A stretch of DNA of 64,000 nucleotides from Branchinecta lynchi (Eukaryota; Arthropoda; Branchiopoda; Anostraca; Branchinectidae): the NCBI GenBank assembly GCA_023053575.1, contig JAKZAP010000004.1, positions 16,999,624 to 17,063,623 on the forward strand, read 5' to 3'. The translations under genes and the position numbers were made by a program. Shown here piece after piece: positions 1-12,495 of the stretch. Position 1 is the first letter of the stretch; the number at the start of each line of letters is the position of its first letter. The notes under the pieces are model-generated. The model saw only the letters and a list, made by a program, of their open reading frames with translations. It did not search any database and was not told where the DNA came from.

Positions 1-59
1 TCTGCCTAGCTCCCGTTTGGAACGATATGCTTCTTAAATCCCTGCCTTTCTCTATTGTT

Positions 60-345
60 TCGTTTTGTTCCTACGTATTTTTAGTGCTTTCGACCTTGCC
101 GAGTTTTGACAGTAAGCAACGCAAACTTGGCCGAAAGCTTCAGGGCGCCGAAACTCTTGCACACATAAGGACATGAGAAGCAATTCACAGCGTAATTTTT
201 CACTTTGGAAGACATGGTGGAATCAGGTCCCATCTCCTATTTATTTTGCTCCCTTTTATTTGGCTTGGTTTTCCCACTGTTGAACCACGGCGCGTTCAGT
301 TTTCAAATAGTTTGCGTTAAGCCGCCGCATTGGAGAACGGGATAG
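60..345 (+). repeat. diverged copy of a segment also found at 57.45-57.73 kb
   Basis: Shared blocks include GGACATGAGAAGC, ACCACGGCGCGTTCAGTT and TCTCCTATTT/TCTCCTGTTT, in the same order and spacing as at 57450-57730. The relation is clear, but the copies differ by many substitutions. The downstream copy has an open frame with a hydrophobic leader; this copy does not. Whether it is a dispersed repeat or a duplicated gene fragment is unknown. Confidence 0.6.
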
Positions 346-2355
346 CCGGATAGAGCCGACAGTCGCTAACAGGAACATTGCCAAATTCACATGGCATTAA
401 TGGTTTGAAAACGATATTTGAATCATACAGTACGCTAGAATCGGTACTCCGTCGTTGCCCAGGGTTCCGAAGTCTTAGGGGTCATGCATACACTCTAGAA
501 ATCAATGCATTGCAACCTGAAGGGGTTTCAAGGTTTTTTTTTCAAGGTTCTTTTATTCTTACTTTATATAATATATAAACATTAACAATATTATACTCTG
601 CACTTACAATTATTTCAGGGTTTGAACCGGAGAGGAGAAAAACATCGAATGGTTACAAGTGTAGAAATAAGTATACTGCACTGTCTTTCAGGTGACACAG
701 AAGTATGTGTGAAGCGGTGTGACAGACCTGCGGAAGGCATGTCAGGAAACCAAGGGTCATTAGGTGCGTGGCTTACAAGCAAGAAGACTGACGCGTTCTC
801 TGCAAGAACAAGAACGATAGTTTTTTGTGTTTTTTTTTATCAAAGTAGTTTTGCAAGGGATTAATACTTTCCGTTACACTTCCTGCAGCCGTCATCAGTG
901 AAAAACAAAGCTAACACAAAAGCAAACAAAATGCAAATAAGAAACAAAATCGTTATGGGTAAACCGACCCAGCCTATATGATGAGACATAGCCTTTATTT
1001 TAGAGCTCGGTCACACTGTGCTCAAAAAGCTGCATATTCAACAAAACTAAAAATCCCTACGGGACGTGGTATTTGATGGGCTTTGTGGCAGCTTGGGTAA
1101 TGAGCAAACTGCAATTAGGGGGTAATTTTCCTGTAACATAATTATACACGCTGTTTTGCTCTGATTGATCTCATGAATTTAAAACGACAACATTCCAAAT
1201 TAGTTGTATCCTGTTATTTTTCTTTTTTCTACCTTTGCAACCCAAAAATCCTGGAAATGAGCCAAGTGTGACCAATCTCTAACTCATTGCACTTCTGTGG
1301 AACTGTTTGCATTGATTTTCTCTCACAACCATTTTCCACTGGGATACATTTGGAGAGAATGTCCTAAGCCTTCCTCCTTGATCCACCTCTCTCCTTATCA
1401 AAGCCTTTGACAGTGTTTCTGTATCAATTAGTATTCATTGACACCCGTCTGAGCCATTCTATTTACATAAATTTCCATTTAGCTATAAATCCCCTCTATT
1501 GCAAACGAGTCAGTGTCCCTAGGCGTGAAGTTAAATATCCCCGAGGTTTTTCAAGTTTGATTACCTCCTCTATCCGATTACTGGAGGAGTCTTATGTACA
1601 TTTCTCACGATGAACGCTGGCTCCAGTAATCCCCGCCACGTTCCGTCGGCTCGGGAAATAAGGAAAAAGCGGCCCCGAGAATTTTCGGATTTTGTTACAG
1701 CTTCTTGTTTGCTTTTCTGCTTTGTTTAAAGCTTTGACGACCACAGTGGATGTTTTCTGCTGGTTTCCAAATGGTGGATAGTTTCCTGGTGACAGATGCA
1801 GAATAGAAGGTGGTCCTTTTTGCATTCTTGCAACATTAAAGTTTTGCACAGTGGCCAGATTGTCATAATCTGACAATCTGTTAGATTTTTTACAGCAAAA
1901 CACGGAGCTTTTAACGTAACACAATTTTCCTTTTTATTGTATCTCAACGGGTAAACTTAGCAAAGTTTGCCGAGAAAAAATTCAGCCGAAAATAAACTAG
2001 ATCTACGTTGCCTGGTTAACGTGAAGGGTTGCAGCAATCTTTGTTCGGCTTCGCCGACTGAAGTGCTGCGAGAGCAATACTTCGGTTATGTGTCTTCGCT
2101 ATCGGCTATACGCTCAAGACGTTAATCCATCGAGGTTTTCAAAATTGTATGTTCCAAGAAGAATTTTGTTCTAAACTGATGACGCAAACCGTAAACACAT
2201 GGCAATTCCTCAGCGCTGAAAAAAAAAGAATACGGAAGTAGGGACTAAATTGATTTTGCAGCCGGTTGAACTATACTATACTCTCGCAACACAATTGCCA
2301 GTTTGCTTGCTTCTAGGCAATTTTTTTTTATTTTTTTTGATCTGTTTTTATTCAA
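346..2355. other. no recognisable gene
   Basis: Only short chance ORFs (110 codons or fewer) and AT-rich single-copy-looking sequence are visible. No domain, RNA gene or clear repeat was recognised. Confidence 0.5.
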
Positions 2356-2505
2356 AGTATTTTCTAGATATTCCTTCAGCCCAAGCTGACTGCAAATCAT
2401 ATTTGACGGTGGAAAATGGATAAGTTGGCTACATTTTATTAGAGCTATGTTTCGGCCCTCCTTGGCAAGGGTCCTCTTCCGGCTCAAGCCGCTCAAGCTG
2501 GAAAA
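2356..2505 (-). repeat. fragment of the TTCGGCCC foldback family
   Basis: It carries TTCAGCCCAAGCTGACTGC, then TTTCGGCCCTCCTTGGCAAG and a GGCTCAAGC tail, the modules seen again at 29.5-30.0, 47.2, 51.7, 52.0 and 55.0 kb. Only one arm is present, so it looks like a broken or solo copy. Confidence 0.6.
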
Positions 2506-2560
2506 TTATCATTTTCGAGCTTGAGTGGCTAAGGTGAGATGATTATCGTCTAACAGCCGA

Positions 2561-3896
2561 TTGTTGCTTACAATCCCCCTACAACCTTCAATCAGAAGCC
2601 TTGCCAAGAAGAGTCGATCTGTAGCAAATTGACTAATCTATTTAGCGTATTTTTGGGATCCCAAAACGTAAATGGAGGGATACCTATGACATCGCAAAAG
2701 TTGTCCGTCTGTCTGTCTGTCCGTTCGGCTGTCCGCCGTCTGTCAGCACGATAACTCTCGAAGGGAATGAGATATTTTCATGAATCTTGGCATGAGGATT
2801 CTTCGAGTCACGGAAAATATGCCCGATAGCTGCATATTTGGGGAAGGGAAGGGGTTTCAGATTAAGGGGCGAAACAAATGTTTTTTAAAAGCTACTGCAT
2901 GACACATTATGCTACCTAAGCTGATTTTTTTTTCTTTCTCTGATTTTGCAAATAACCAAATAGACCACCTGGTTCTGGAATAGTTTGGTCTTGATGAATC
3001 CCTCAGTTTCCGATTTTTTAAGAAAAATATAACTTTTTTAAGCTAGGACTTCCAAGCTGTCCATAACACTTTTCAAATGCTTGATGTAATGTATAATTAC
3101 CTGTCCTACGACACTACTTGGCAGATAAGATGTCCTCAACTGAGGACAAAATGACTGAAAGGTTAAGATTCGAATTTTCCTTTAGTAGACGAAAGTGCCA
3201 CTCATGAAAAGTTTGATCTTTATTTTCGTTTCTTACAAGACGTGTAAGCATGCTGACACCATCATCCAGTGGTGTCGAGTCCGATTCCTGCACTCCAACC
3301 GACTGGTATTCTTTAACTTATTTTTCTTTGTCATCCTGACATCTTGTCAGGTACTGAAAGGTAGGTAAACCTGTCAAGCTAATATTTGACTACCGTGAAG
3401 TCGACCATGAAAACGAAGAGTACTTCGGATAACCTATCTGTTTGTCGTCAATTATGACTCTGGTGACATTGTCGGTCTTCTTGTCAAACCCGTCCAAGTA
3501 GAAGACACATAGGATTGCACGCGGGTTAAAATGGGCCGAAGTGAAACAATATTTACATCAAACAGTGAAACGATGGTGTAAGTGGTCTCGTTAACACAAA
3601 GTCTGCCGACTTTAAACACTGAGTATGCGAAACTGAAAGTACATTAGCTGAGACTTGGTTTGTCCATTACCTATGTCAATTCTGGAATCTTTCATACGAT
3701 TGGGACGAACAGGGGTGTTTTTCTCGATATTCACTACCTTTAAGTTTTTAAGTGGAATCTTGCAAGGGCCTGTCTTACCTATAATACTAATGTATGTATT
3801 ACGACGACTGTATTTGTATGTGAAGAAGCACTCTCAACCTGATGTTATGGCGAGGGGTGTAGTAGACCAGACATAGATGGTAAATGTCCTTGTATA
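2561..3896 (+). repeat. tandem duplication, copy 1 (about 1.34 kb)
   Basis: The copy starts TTGTTGCTTACAATCCCCCT and runs directly into copy 2. By eye only scattered single-base changes and one 4 bp indel in a TCTG run separate the two copies. It contains the left end of the GGGATCC family (about 2659-2880), a perfect GTCCTCA-TGAGGAC hairpin near 3132, and a 73-codon ORF at 3655-3876 that is identical in both copies. An 88-codon minus-strand ORF present in copy 2 is interrupted here by TAG. Confidence 0.95.
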
Positions 3897-5236
3897 TTGT
3901 TGCTTACAATTCCCCTACAACCTTCAATCAGAAGCCTTGCCAAGAAGAGTCCATCTGTAGCAAATTGACTAATCTATTTAGCGTATTTTTGGGATCCCAA
4001 AACGTAAATGGAGGGATACCTATGACATCGCAAAAGTTGTCCGTCTTTCTGTCTGTCTGTCCGTTCGGCTGTCCGCCGTCTGTCAGCACAATAACTCTCG
4101 AAGGGAATGAGATATTTTGATGAATCTTGGTATGAGGATTCTTCAAGTCACGGAAAATATGCCCGATAGCTGCATATTTGGGGAAGGGAAGGCGTTTCAG
4201 ATTAAGGGGCGAAACAAATGTTTTTTAAAAGCTACTGCATGACACATTATGCTACCTAAGCTGATTTTTTTTTCTTTCTCTGATTTTGCAAATAACCAAA
4301 TAGACCACCTGGTTCTGGAATAGTTTGGTCTTGATGAATCCCTCAGTTTCCGATTTTTAAAGAAAATTATAACTTTTTTAAGCTAGGACTTCCAAGCTGT
4401 CCATAACACTTTTCAAATGCTTGATGTAATGTATAATTACCCATCCTACGACACAACTTGGCAGATAAGATGTCCTCAACTGAGGACAAAATGACTGAAA
4501 GGTTAAAATTCGAATTTTCCTTTAGTAGACGAAAGTGCCACTCATGAAAAGTTTGATCTTTATTTTCGTTTCTTACAAGACGTGTAAGCATGCTGACACC
4601 ATCACCTAATGGTGTCGAGTCCGATTCCTGCACTCCAACCGACTGGTATTCTTTAACTTATTTTTCTTTCTCATCCTGACATCTTGTCAGGTACTGAAAG
4701 GTAGGTAAACCTGTCAAGCTAATATTTGACTACCGTGAAGTCGACCATGAAAACGAAGAGTACTTCGGATAACCTATCTGTTTGTCGTCAATTATGACTC
4801 TGGTGACATTGTCGGTCTTCTTGTCAAACCCGTCCAAGTAGAAGACACATAGGATTGCGCGCGGGTTAAAATGGGCCGAAGTGAAACAATATTTACATCA
4901 AACAGTGAAACGATGGTGTAAGTGGTCTCGTTAACACAAAGTCTGCCGACTTTAAACACTGAGTATGCGAAACTGAACGTACATTAGCTGAGACTTGGTT
5001 TGTCCATTACCTATGTCAATTCTGGAATCTTTCATACGATTGGGACGAACAGGGGTGTTTTTCTCGATATTCACTACCTTTAAGTTTTTAAGTGGAATCT
5101 TGCAAGGGCCTGTCTTACCTATAATACTAATGTATGTATTACGACGACTGTATTTGTATGTGAAGAAGCACTCTCAACCTGATGTTATGGCGAGGGGTGT
5201 AGTAGACCAGACATAGATGGTAAATGTCCTTGTATA
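3897..5236 (+). repeat. tandem duplication, copy 2 (about 1.34 kb)
   Basis: Head-to-tail second copy of the preceding block. Similarity stops at about 5236, where the shared TGTCCTTGTATA gives way to different sequence. An 88-codon minus-strand ORF (4367-4633) is open here but closed in copy 1. Its product has no domain I recognise, so I do not call it a gene. Confidence 0.95.
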
Positions 5237-5459
5237 CAGTCATCGGAGTCAGGATAGCCTAGGGCGTCTGGTGGCCTACTACACGTGCAGACTTCACGGG
5301 TTCACTGTGGATTCCCCTGATCAATTCACACTAAGGTTTGCGTCATACCAGACAATAAAACCTTTTGTTTCTTTATGGACCACATGTGTAGGCTACTAAT
5401 TTATTATAGGCACATCTGTAATCTTTTGATCCTCGATGGGTAATAAAGTTTACTTACCT

Positions 5460-5945
5460 GCATAATTCAGTGATTACTTTTGGCCGGATTCCGAGTGAAC
5501 TACTTATTCAGCGAGAAAAAGTTCCAGATATTCAGAATGTCCGTTTACCCTGCACCGCAAGTCGAAAAGACTTTAGAATAAAATGTTGGTGCATTCCTGG
5601 AGAACTAGTTGTCCGGTGACAAAATAAGCTTCAGAAATGAATTTAACATATTTGTTTACCCTTATATCGAACCTATCATCAAGCTCAGATAAAAAAAAAA
5701 AAATTGTCAAATTTTCCGGTTTTGGCCGAATTTCGGACGAACTATTTATCCGGCGAGAAAAATAAGTTTCGGATAGGAATTCGTCATGTCTCCTTCCTCC
5801 TTAATGGGGCTCAAGACCTGTGCCTATCCAGGACCCAGAGGATCCTCAAACCAAGTTTGAACAAAATCTCTCAATCCCTTCGAGATTTATTGTGCTAACC
5901 GGGCAGAGCAAAATATTTTGCTCTGGTTTGAGATCCCCAAAAGGT
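5460..5945 (-). repeat. GGGATCC-family copy, degraded
   Basis: It contains the family monomers in reverse orientation, for example GGCCGGATTCCGAGTGAACT and GGCGAGAAAAATAAGTTTC, and ends near GAGATCCCCAAAAGG, a decayed form of the family end. Two to three monomers are recognisable. Confidence 0.65.
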
Positions 5946-7655
5946 GGCGAATTTTCGACTGCTTCACTATAGTCTGCGGAACAAGGCCAGAGGTCAGCCC
6001 GAACGGAGAAAGGTCGATCATCCCTTGTCCAACGTGTCAAACACGCCAATTTCTGTTGGATCCATCATCTTTATGTCTTCGACAGATTTTCTGTTTACGC
6101 CTCTCACTCAAACCGTTCATCGAAAGTAGCTGCACAGAGTAAACAGATAGAGATTGACACGGAATCGAAATAGCGATGACTGAAATGGAATGCTTCTTCA
6201 CACGTCCTGAAAGAGCAGATGACACATTTGATGACAGGCAACCTCAAAATATTGGCCTGGCGAAATCAACGACCCGTAAAAAGGTAATGGGAGTCTGGAT
6301 GATTGTGAACAGTGAATCTAGACAGGTCCCACGTGCAATCATTCCAGCTCATTTCCCAGGAGTAAATTCTCCATCGAAGGATGTCATATTACTATAAGAA
6401 GCAATATGGCCGTACTCGAGGATCTTACAAGAATGTAACCAGTTCCGATTGACTAGAATGGTTTAGGAGCATAAAATAATTCATGGGCCAAAGGGGCGTC
6501 GATACCCAAAATTAGAGGGGGGGGCAGAGCGCCTGCCAGCGCCCTACCGCTTATTTCAGCGCTTCGTCGCATATTTAGTAATAAAACTTGTGATACTTAC
6601 AAGCGTTGGAGACTGAAGAAGCCTAGTCGTATCTCCAAGCTCAGGGGTGGTTTGAAGGGCTTGGGCGTGGAAGGTGACTACCTAAAACTACACAACTGGC
6701 AGATGTCCGGCAATTCTCGAGATTAATACCAGTTATAAAAAATAGCCAAGAAACATAGCACCACATGCGGGAAACTGTACGAATTTAATGAAACATGAAA
6801 GCTAGTATTTGTAATGCTAAGGTGAACGTCATTCATAATAAGAGGGTATTTGCTTCCTCAATAGCCGGACCCACAGCAGTTTCTGATGCCTGTATATAAG
6901 ACAGAATGAAACTGAGCGGCGTAAAAATTGTAAAGTAAGCCATGACTTTTCCGGGCCAAACACTGCTTCCCCTAAAAAAGTCTAGCTTTTAATGCGGCCC
7001 AAGCCCCGAAAGCCATGCCTAAAATCCGAATGAAATCACGCAACCTTTCAGTAAGTACACCCTACTAAGTATGGCGCCGCAGGCAAATGTGTGGAATCCG
7101 GGATGATCAGAACGTCTTTTCGGATCTCAAATGAAAGTAAGGGCCAAGTAGCACGAATCTGCCCGTCTGTCTTAGTTCACGACGAATATGGAAAAATGTG
7201 AGAAATTTCGTCGGAAGTTGGTAATTTGCTTCAGTTCGACCCTTTCTGAAAAAGAAGAACTGATCAGCCAGAAAAAATTGAAACAGAGCACACTTATTTT
7301 GAATTTGCAGTTTAATAAACATATAAAAATCAAATGAGGTGTTGGAATAATCAGGCCCGTCGATACATCTTCTCTCATTGCTCACGAAGCCGATTTATCT
7401 TTAACCTCGCACTGCAGGAATATTCCTATCATCAAATTCGTGTTAAAATTTGCGTTTGCGCGCTGCAGGGTGAAGTTGATGATTTGACAACCGTGTTTTG
7501 TCGATCGTGGGAGCTCAAATCTGGCAATCATACTTCTCATTCTGACAAAATATGATAAAAAAAAATCTCTTCGTATCCGTACGACTGAGTATGCAATTCC
7601 TTAAGTCTCAAAAGCTCGAGAACACAGAATCGTCCAATATCGATGTTAACCCAAC
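5946..7655. other. no recognisable gene
   Basis: Short overlapping ORFs only, none with a recognisable domain. There is a G-run near 6520 and otherwise unremarkable AT-rich sequence. Confidence 0.45.
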
Positions 7656-7659
7656 AATC

Positions 7660-7870
7660 TTGATCAAAATGTCCACGGTTCAAAATGCCCAGGACAAATG
7701 CCCAAGGCTCAAAATACCCACGACTCAAAATGCCCACGGCTCAGGTCGAACACCAGAAATTGAATCTTCCGAAATGCCAGTGGCCCAAAATGCCGACAGT
7801 TCAAAATGGACACAGGGCAGACTAATATCGTCTTAGTTCAAAATGCTGACGGCTGAAACTGTCCACAGGG
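7660..7870 (+). repeat. degenerate 16-17 bp tandem array (TCAAAATGCCCACGG type)
   Basis: Successive units read like GGTTCAAAATGCCCAG, GGCTCAAAATACCCAC, GACTCAAAATGCCCAC and AGTTCAAAATGCTGAC. About nine units are visible with one interrupted stretch. It is open in several frames only because the repeat lacks stops. Confidence 0.7.
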
Positions 7871-8349
7871 GATGCCAAAATCATCCTGGGACAACGAACT
7901 ACAAGATTATAAGGGATAGGATTAACCTCGGAAAAGGTTTCGAAAGGAATTATTTTATCGTTCTTGATCAGTTCAGGATTGTTTGCGCTGAAGTAAAGAA
8001 GCAATTTCGTATAATTGTGCCAACACACAAAGCAAAACTTACATCATTACAGTTAACTTACATCATGAAGGTAAGAATGGTTTCTTAAAATAACAGTTTA
8101 AGATCGGTGTTTGAGACTCAGTCAGTCTGCTGAAAATTCGGCAAAGTTAATATCTTAAAAATTTCACGATCAGAATTGATGTTGACAATGACGGACCACG
8201 AACCACGTCGAGGCCCGGCATCGAGGGCTCAACAGACGAATTACAGTCCAACCACGTTTAATTCTACTTCTGCGAGAAGTTCAGGTCATTCAAGACAAGA
8301 TGGAATCCGACCCTGCTCCGGATCGGTGTTGGAGCCGATTTCAGACGAA

Positions 8350-8543
8350 GGAGCCGAAGAATGGTCCGAAAAGACCGGCAAATTAAAAAAAAAAAAATAG
8401 ACATTGCTAGATATTGCTATCTAGATCTTCCCTTTTTCTCGTCGCGGAGCCGAAGAATGGTCCGAAAAGACCAGCAAATTAAATTAAAAAAATAGACATT
8501 GCTAGATATTTCTGTTCTAGATTTTTCTCATTTTCTCGTCGCG
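8350..8543 (+). repeat. 96 bp direct tandem duplication
   Basis: The block starting GGAGCCGAAGAATGGTCC and ending TTTTCTCGTCGC occurs at 8350-8445 and again from 8446. The copies differ by a few substitutions and A-run length. Confidence 0.9.
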
Positions 8544-8636
8544 GTCTATGTTGAGCATGCCCAAAGGTTGCTTCCGAATCACGCCACTAGATGGAACCAT
8601 GCTTGTATCGAGTCCCATTTAGAATTCGCGACTAGG

Positions 8637-9003
8637 AAGTGAGTGACTAAGACAGTAGTTGCGCTTTTGCATATACTATGGTATCTGTTACCACGGTAAC
8701 TGGATTTGCAGTTAGTCTTTTTTGCAGTTACCGTGGTATCTGATATACGGTTGCTCTGCAAAAACAACAATTGCCGAAATTGCACTTTTCGAAAGTCATC
8801 CCAATAGCAAAAACTGAAATTCAGTCCCATCACTAAGTGCCAAACTTTTTGCCCACCAACTTGACAAAAATTGATGAAAGTGAGATGACTTTTTCAGAAA
8901 AATCAGTTACCACGGTCGGACCATGCTATCTGAATTTCAGATACCACGATAACTGCTAAAACGCTTTAGACCGTGGTATCAGAACCATGGTATCTGTCTA
9001 ACT
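8637..9003. repeat. cluster of TACCACGGT/ACCGTGGTA palindromes
   Basis: The motif or its complement occurs at least six times (near 8692, 8731, 8909, 8942, 8973 and 8988), usually joined to ATCTG or CAGTT. Several pairs face each other, so the region could fold back. It may be a decayed foldback element; no clear ends or target duplication are visible. Confidence 0.55.
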
Positions 9004-9633
9004 CCTTTAAGGACATAACTTCTTCGTCTTGGGAAATGCTTTTGTTACATTTTCTTCTTTGTCAATCCGACTACACGTTCTAGCGACCTCATCATCTTTT
9101 TAATGTCTGGTCAAAATCTGACTCTTTAAAAACTGGTTTCCCCAAGGTATTCTTCCCTGTATTGAACAAATCTTCCATATCCTCCTTTCGATTACCACAA
9201 GCTTGACTCTTCCCTAGGGGCTGTCTTTGATGGAAAAAGCAGCCGTACTAGCGATTCGCCTCGAGGCAAAAAGCTTTTCTCGCATAAACATGTCTCCTTC
9301 GATAAAACTCCCTGCGGCGCCTCGGGAATTCTTCTGTCGCCGTTTCTTTCTGTTGTCAGGTATCCCTTGGGGAGGGCATAGGGGCGGTAGGAAAAATCTG
9401 CCCCTGAATGCCAGCGTCACTCAAAATAGAAAGTTGATGTTTTAAAGTTTTGTTTCTTGGTGGAATTTTCGCATGGTGTTCTTTCAGCTCAGGAAAGTCT
9501 CAGTTCCAAATCTGAAAATATCTATTTTGTCTAGTATCAGCAGCTGACAAAACCTTTTCCCGGTAAAAAATATGTCCATCTTTACATACAATTATCCAAT
9601 CCCGTGACATGAGGGTGCGAACTGCTAAGACTA

Positions 9634-9851
9634 CACTATACAAACAAAAATCTTGCAGTATTTGCCACTGGGACTAATCTTGTCTCTAAAAAATAATCTT
9701 ATTTTTAATTTGGATTATTCTTATCTCTGTCTCTAAAAAATAATCTTATTTCTAATTTGGATTCTTCTTATCTCAGTAGAGATAAGAATAATCCCAGTAG
9801 CAAAATACTGTTGTTAACTTTAATCCTTACACGGATAAACTTTTTACAGTG
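9634..9851. mobile_element. TA-flanked MITE, ACTGTAAAAAG family
   Basis: The element ends in AACTTTTTACAGTG, matching the family terminal repeat, and is flanked on both sides by TA. Inner blocks CAGTATTTGC and GCAAAATACTG are inverted. An internal block of about 50 bp (TCTAAAAAATAATCTTATTT) is duplicated in tandem. Related copies lie at 13202-13371 and 20006-20175. A TA duplication fits a Tc1/mariner-type source. Confidence 0.75.
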
Positions 9852-9926
9852 TAGTTTGCCTTCGGCGTGATCATATTCCTATAGCCAGCTTCTATCTGAA
9901 TATTGAAGTGGTTTGCGAACTCACGA

Positions 9927-9999
9927 GCCCCTCTGCAGCTCAAGGTAGAGCAGTGGCCAACTAAGCCAAAGGTCGTGGGTTTAAATCCCGCCTGAGGAA
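9927..9999 (+). tRNA. tRNA-like sequence (pseudo-tRNA or SINE head)
   Basis: It has an A-box-like CAGCTCAAGGTAGAGC with a GCTC/GAGC D stem, an anticodon-like arm TGGC-CAACTAA-GCCA (would read ACT), and a good T arm GTGGG-TTTAAAT-CCCGC matching the B box. The acceptor stem pairs only partly (CCTC with GAGG). I read it as a tRNA-derived repeat rather than a working tRNA gene. Confidence 0.5.
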
Positions 10000-10154
10000 T
10001 ACTTTTGTTTTTTAGTTCACTACTTATTCCGTTCAATATTGTTACGAATTGGTGGGATCTTAGTAGAAAATGCGGGATAGTGCAGAAGATGAGCGGGTAA
10101 TGTTCATCAGTATAGTGTAATATTCATCAAATTATAAATTAATTGCTTTTCTTT

Positions 10155-10915
10155 TTATTTGCCAGTTTTACATGAAGTTATGTTGTAATTTTGCCTGCTT
10201 TAAAATGAAAAGTTTCTCTAATCCTCCAACCAGGCCTGGACATAGAGATCTAGGTTTAGAGATCCCCGTTTTGCTAGCTTAGCAACTGCGCTTCTTTTCA
10301 TTCATTTATTTATTTTTTTGGCGTACATTGACTTTAGAAGCAGGCCAAGAAATGAAATAGACAATTATCCTACTAGCTATATTTTTTTTGCGAATGCTAA
10401 TTGTGACATTTACCACTTCGGCCACTGGCTGGGGCTTCCGAGGATAGGGCCGAGGATATTTATCAAACTTAGAATTTATTGCTTTTCGTTTTATTTGCCG
10501 GTTTTATATGAAGTTATGTTATAGTTTTACTTGCTTTAAAATGCAAAGATTTCTCTAATCCTTCAACCAGACCCGGCCACGGAGTTCTAGGGCCCGTAGA
10601 CAGGGGCCCCCAATTTTGGTAATTTACTAAAAAACTTTGGCTTTAGAAAACAGACAAGCAGACTTGTAAATGAAATAGACAAGTAGTTCGCAAACTTTAA
10701 ATTTGTTGCGTTCATTTTATTTCCCGGTTTTATATGAAGCTATGTTATAGTTTTACTTGCTTTAAAATGCAAAGATTTCTATAATCCTTCAACCAGACCC
10801 GGCCACAGAGTTCTAGGGCCCGTAGACAGGGGCCCCTAATTTTGGTAATTTAGCAAAAGACTTTGGCTTTAGAAAACAGACAAGCAGACTTGTAAATGAA
10901 ATAGACAAACCCTAA
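10155..10915 (+). repeat. three tandem-type copies of a 200-230 bp unit
   Basis: Each unit runs from TTTATTTGCCGGTTTTAT, through CTTGCTTTAAAATGCAAAG and CAACCAGACCCGGCCAC, to GAAATAGACAA. Copies start near 10157, 10490 and 10714. The second and third are close relatives; the first is more diverged and separated by about 100 bases. Confidence 0.85.
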
Positions 10916-11540
10916 CTAAACTTTTTTTTACCCATTAGATATTTACCACTTCGGCTCCTGGCCGGGGCCCTTCCAAGGGTAAGTTTCACATCTAGTATTC
11001 ATGATACACTTCCCATGCTGACAGGTATTCTTCTTATTTTGCAGTGAAACTTTAATGATCCCAGTTGGCGTGTGAAGTTGTAGCGACAGTGCTTGTTCGC
11101 TGTGGTACTGTTACATGTGTTAATTATTTCTACTTCTGTTCGAGGGATAAACAGCAAAGTTTCACCCCACGCTCTTGTCTGCTTAAATATTTAGTACAAA
11201 AAGGGAAATGTGACAAAAAAGGGACATGGATTGTTTCAAAACCACTGAAGTAGAAATAGAGTAAGTCACAATGTGAGACACGTTATGTGAAACCTTTAAA
11301 GTTTAACTGAAAAGCCAATTTATGTGTGTGTCATTCAGTTGAGTACACCGAATATTTGGATTGTGTCAAGGGATTTTATTATTGTACCTTTATTTCAGCC
11401 AAGGGCCATAAATATACACTGACACAAAATGCAAACTACTATAACAACCAAACAAACATATAACATACAATTGGAACATTAGCGAACACTCACTTCATCA
11501 CGCCGAAGCTGCCAGAGTTGCAGGCCTAGCCAAACAAACG

Positions 11541-12495
11541 CAGCAAGACCAAAGGTTTCGATGGGGTCCCAGAAATTTAATATTTGATCCAGACTTTAAC
11601 ATATTCAGCCCTATGCTAATGATCTGGGAAGACCGAGTACAGATATGGATTCAGCATGTGTGTTTACCCCTATGTCGTAAGTCGTATCTACTTTCTCGAA
11701 ACTGTTCAAAACTTGTCTTACTTCTGCCAAATTTCCAGTTTCGGCCGGATTCCCGGCGAACTGCTTGTCCGGCAAAAACTACAGCTCAAAAAAGAATTCA
11801 ACATGTCTACTTACCCCTACACCGAATATCTAATCTAATTCAGATAAAAAAAATAGTTTTAACAAATTTCACCCGGATTCCGAGCTAACTGTACGTCCCG
11901 GGAGAAAATAATTGTCATATACAATTTCAGCATGTCTTATCACCCCTAAATCGAACATCTGATCAACTTCAGACAAAAATATTACTTTTAACAGATTTAC
12001 TTGTCCGGTGAGAAAAATTTTTCATATTCGGGTTCAGCATATATCCTTACCCTTCAATCGAACCTCTAATCAACTTTAGATTAAACTTTCATTTTTAAAA
12101 ATTTTCGTGTTTTGGCCAGATAACTTAATTTCCATGTTCATATTCAACATGTCTCCTTCTTGCCTTAATAGAACCATCTAATTAACTTCAGATTGACTTT
12201 TACTTTTTAAAAAATTTCCGGTTCTGGACGGATTCCGGGCGAACTACTTGTCCGGTGAGAAAATAATTTAAAAATTCGGTTCAACATGTCTGCTTGCCCC
12301 TAAATCGATTATCTCATTTGCTTTAAAAAAAAAAATTCCCTTAATTTGAAACCCATCCCCCAACCGCAAATGTAGGGCTACAGATGAATAAATATCTCAA
12401 CTCCTTCGAGAGTTATCGTGCTAACAGACAGACGGACGGACGCACAACTTTTAGGAAATCATTGGTATCCCTTCACTTACGTTTTGGCATCCCCA
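11541..12495 (-). repeat. GGGATCC-family element, near full length
   Basis: Reverse orientation. It starts with CAAGACCAAAGGTTTCGATG and ends at ACTTACGTTTTGGCATCCCC, after an ACAGACAGACGGACGGACG run. Between them are about six tandem monomers of 110-140 bases, each with TTCAGCATGTCT, TTACCCCT, AATCGAAC and a TTCCGG-CGAACTACTTGTCCGG block. No protein-coding frame is conserved. Confidence 0.85.

Noticed and set aside
11541..12495. GGGATCC-family copies as LTR retrotransposons
   Set aside because: No LTR pair, primer-binding site or polyprotein frame; the internal direct repeats are short tandem monomers.
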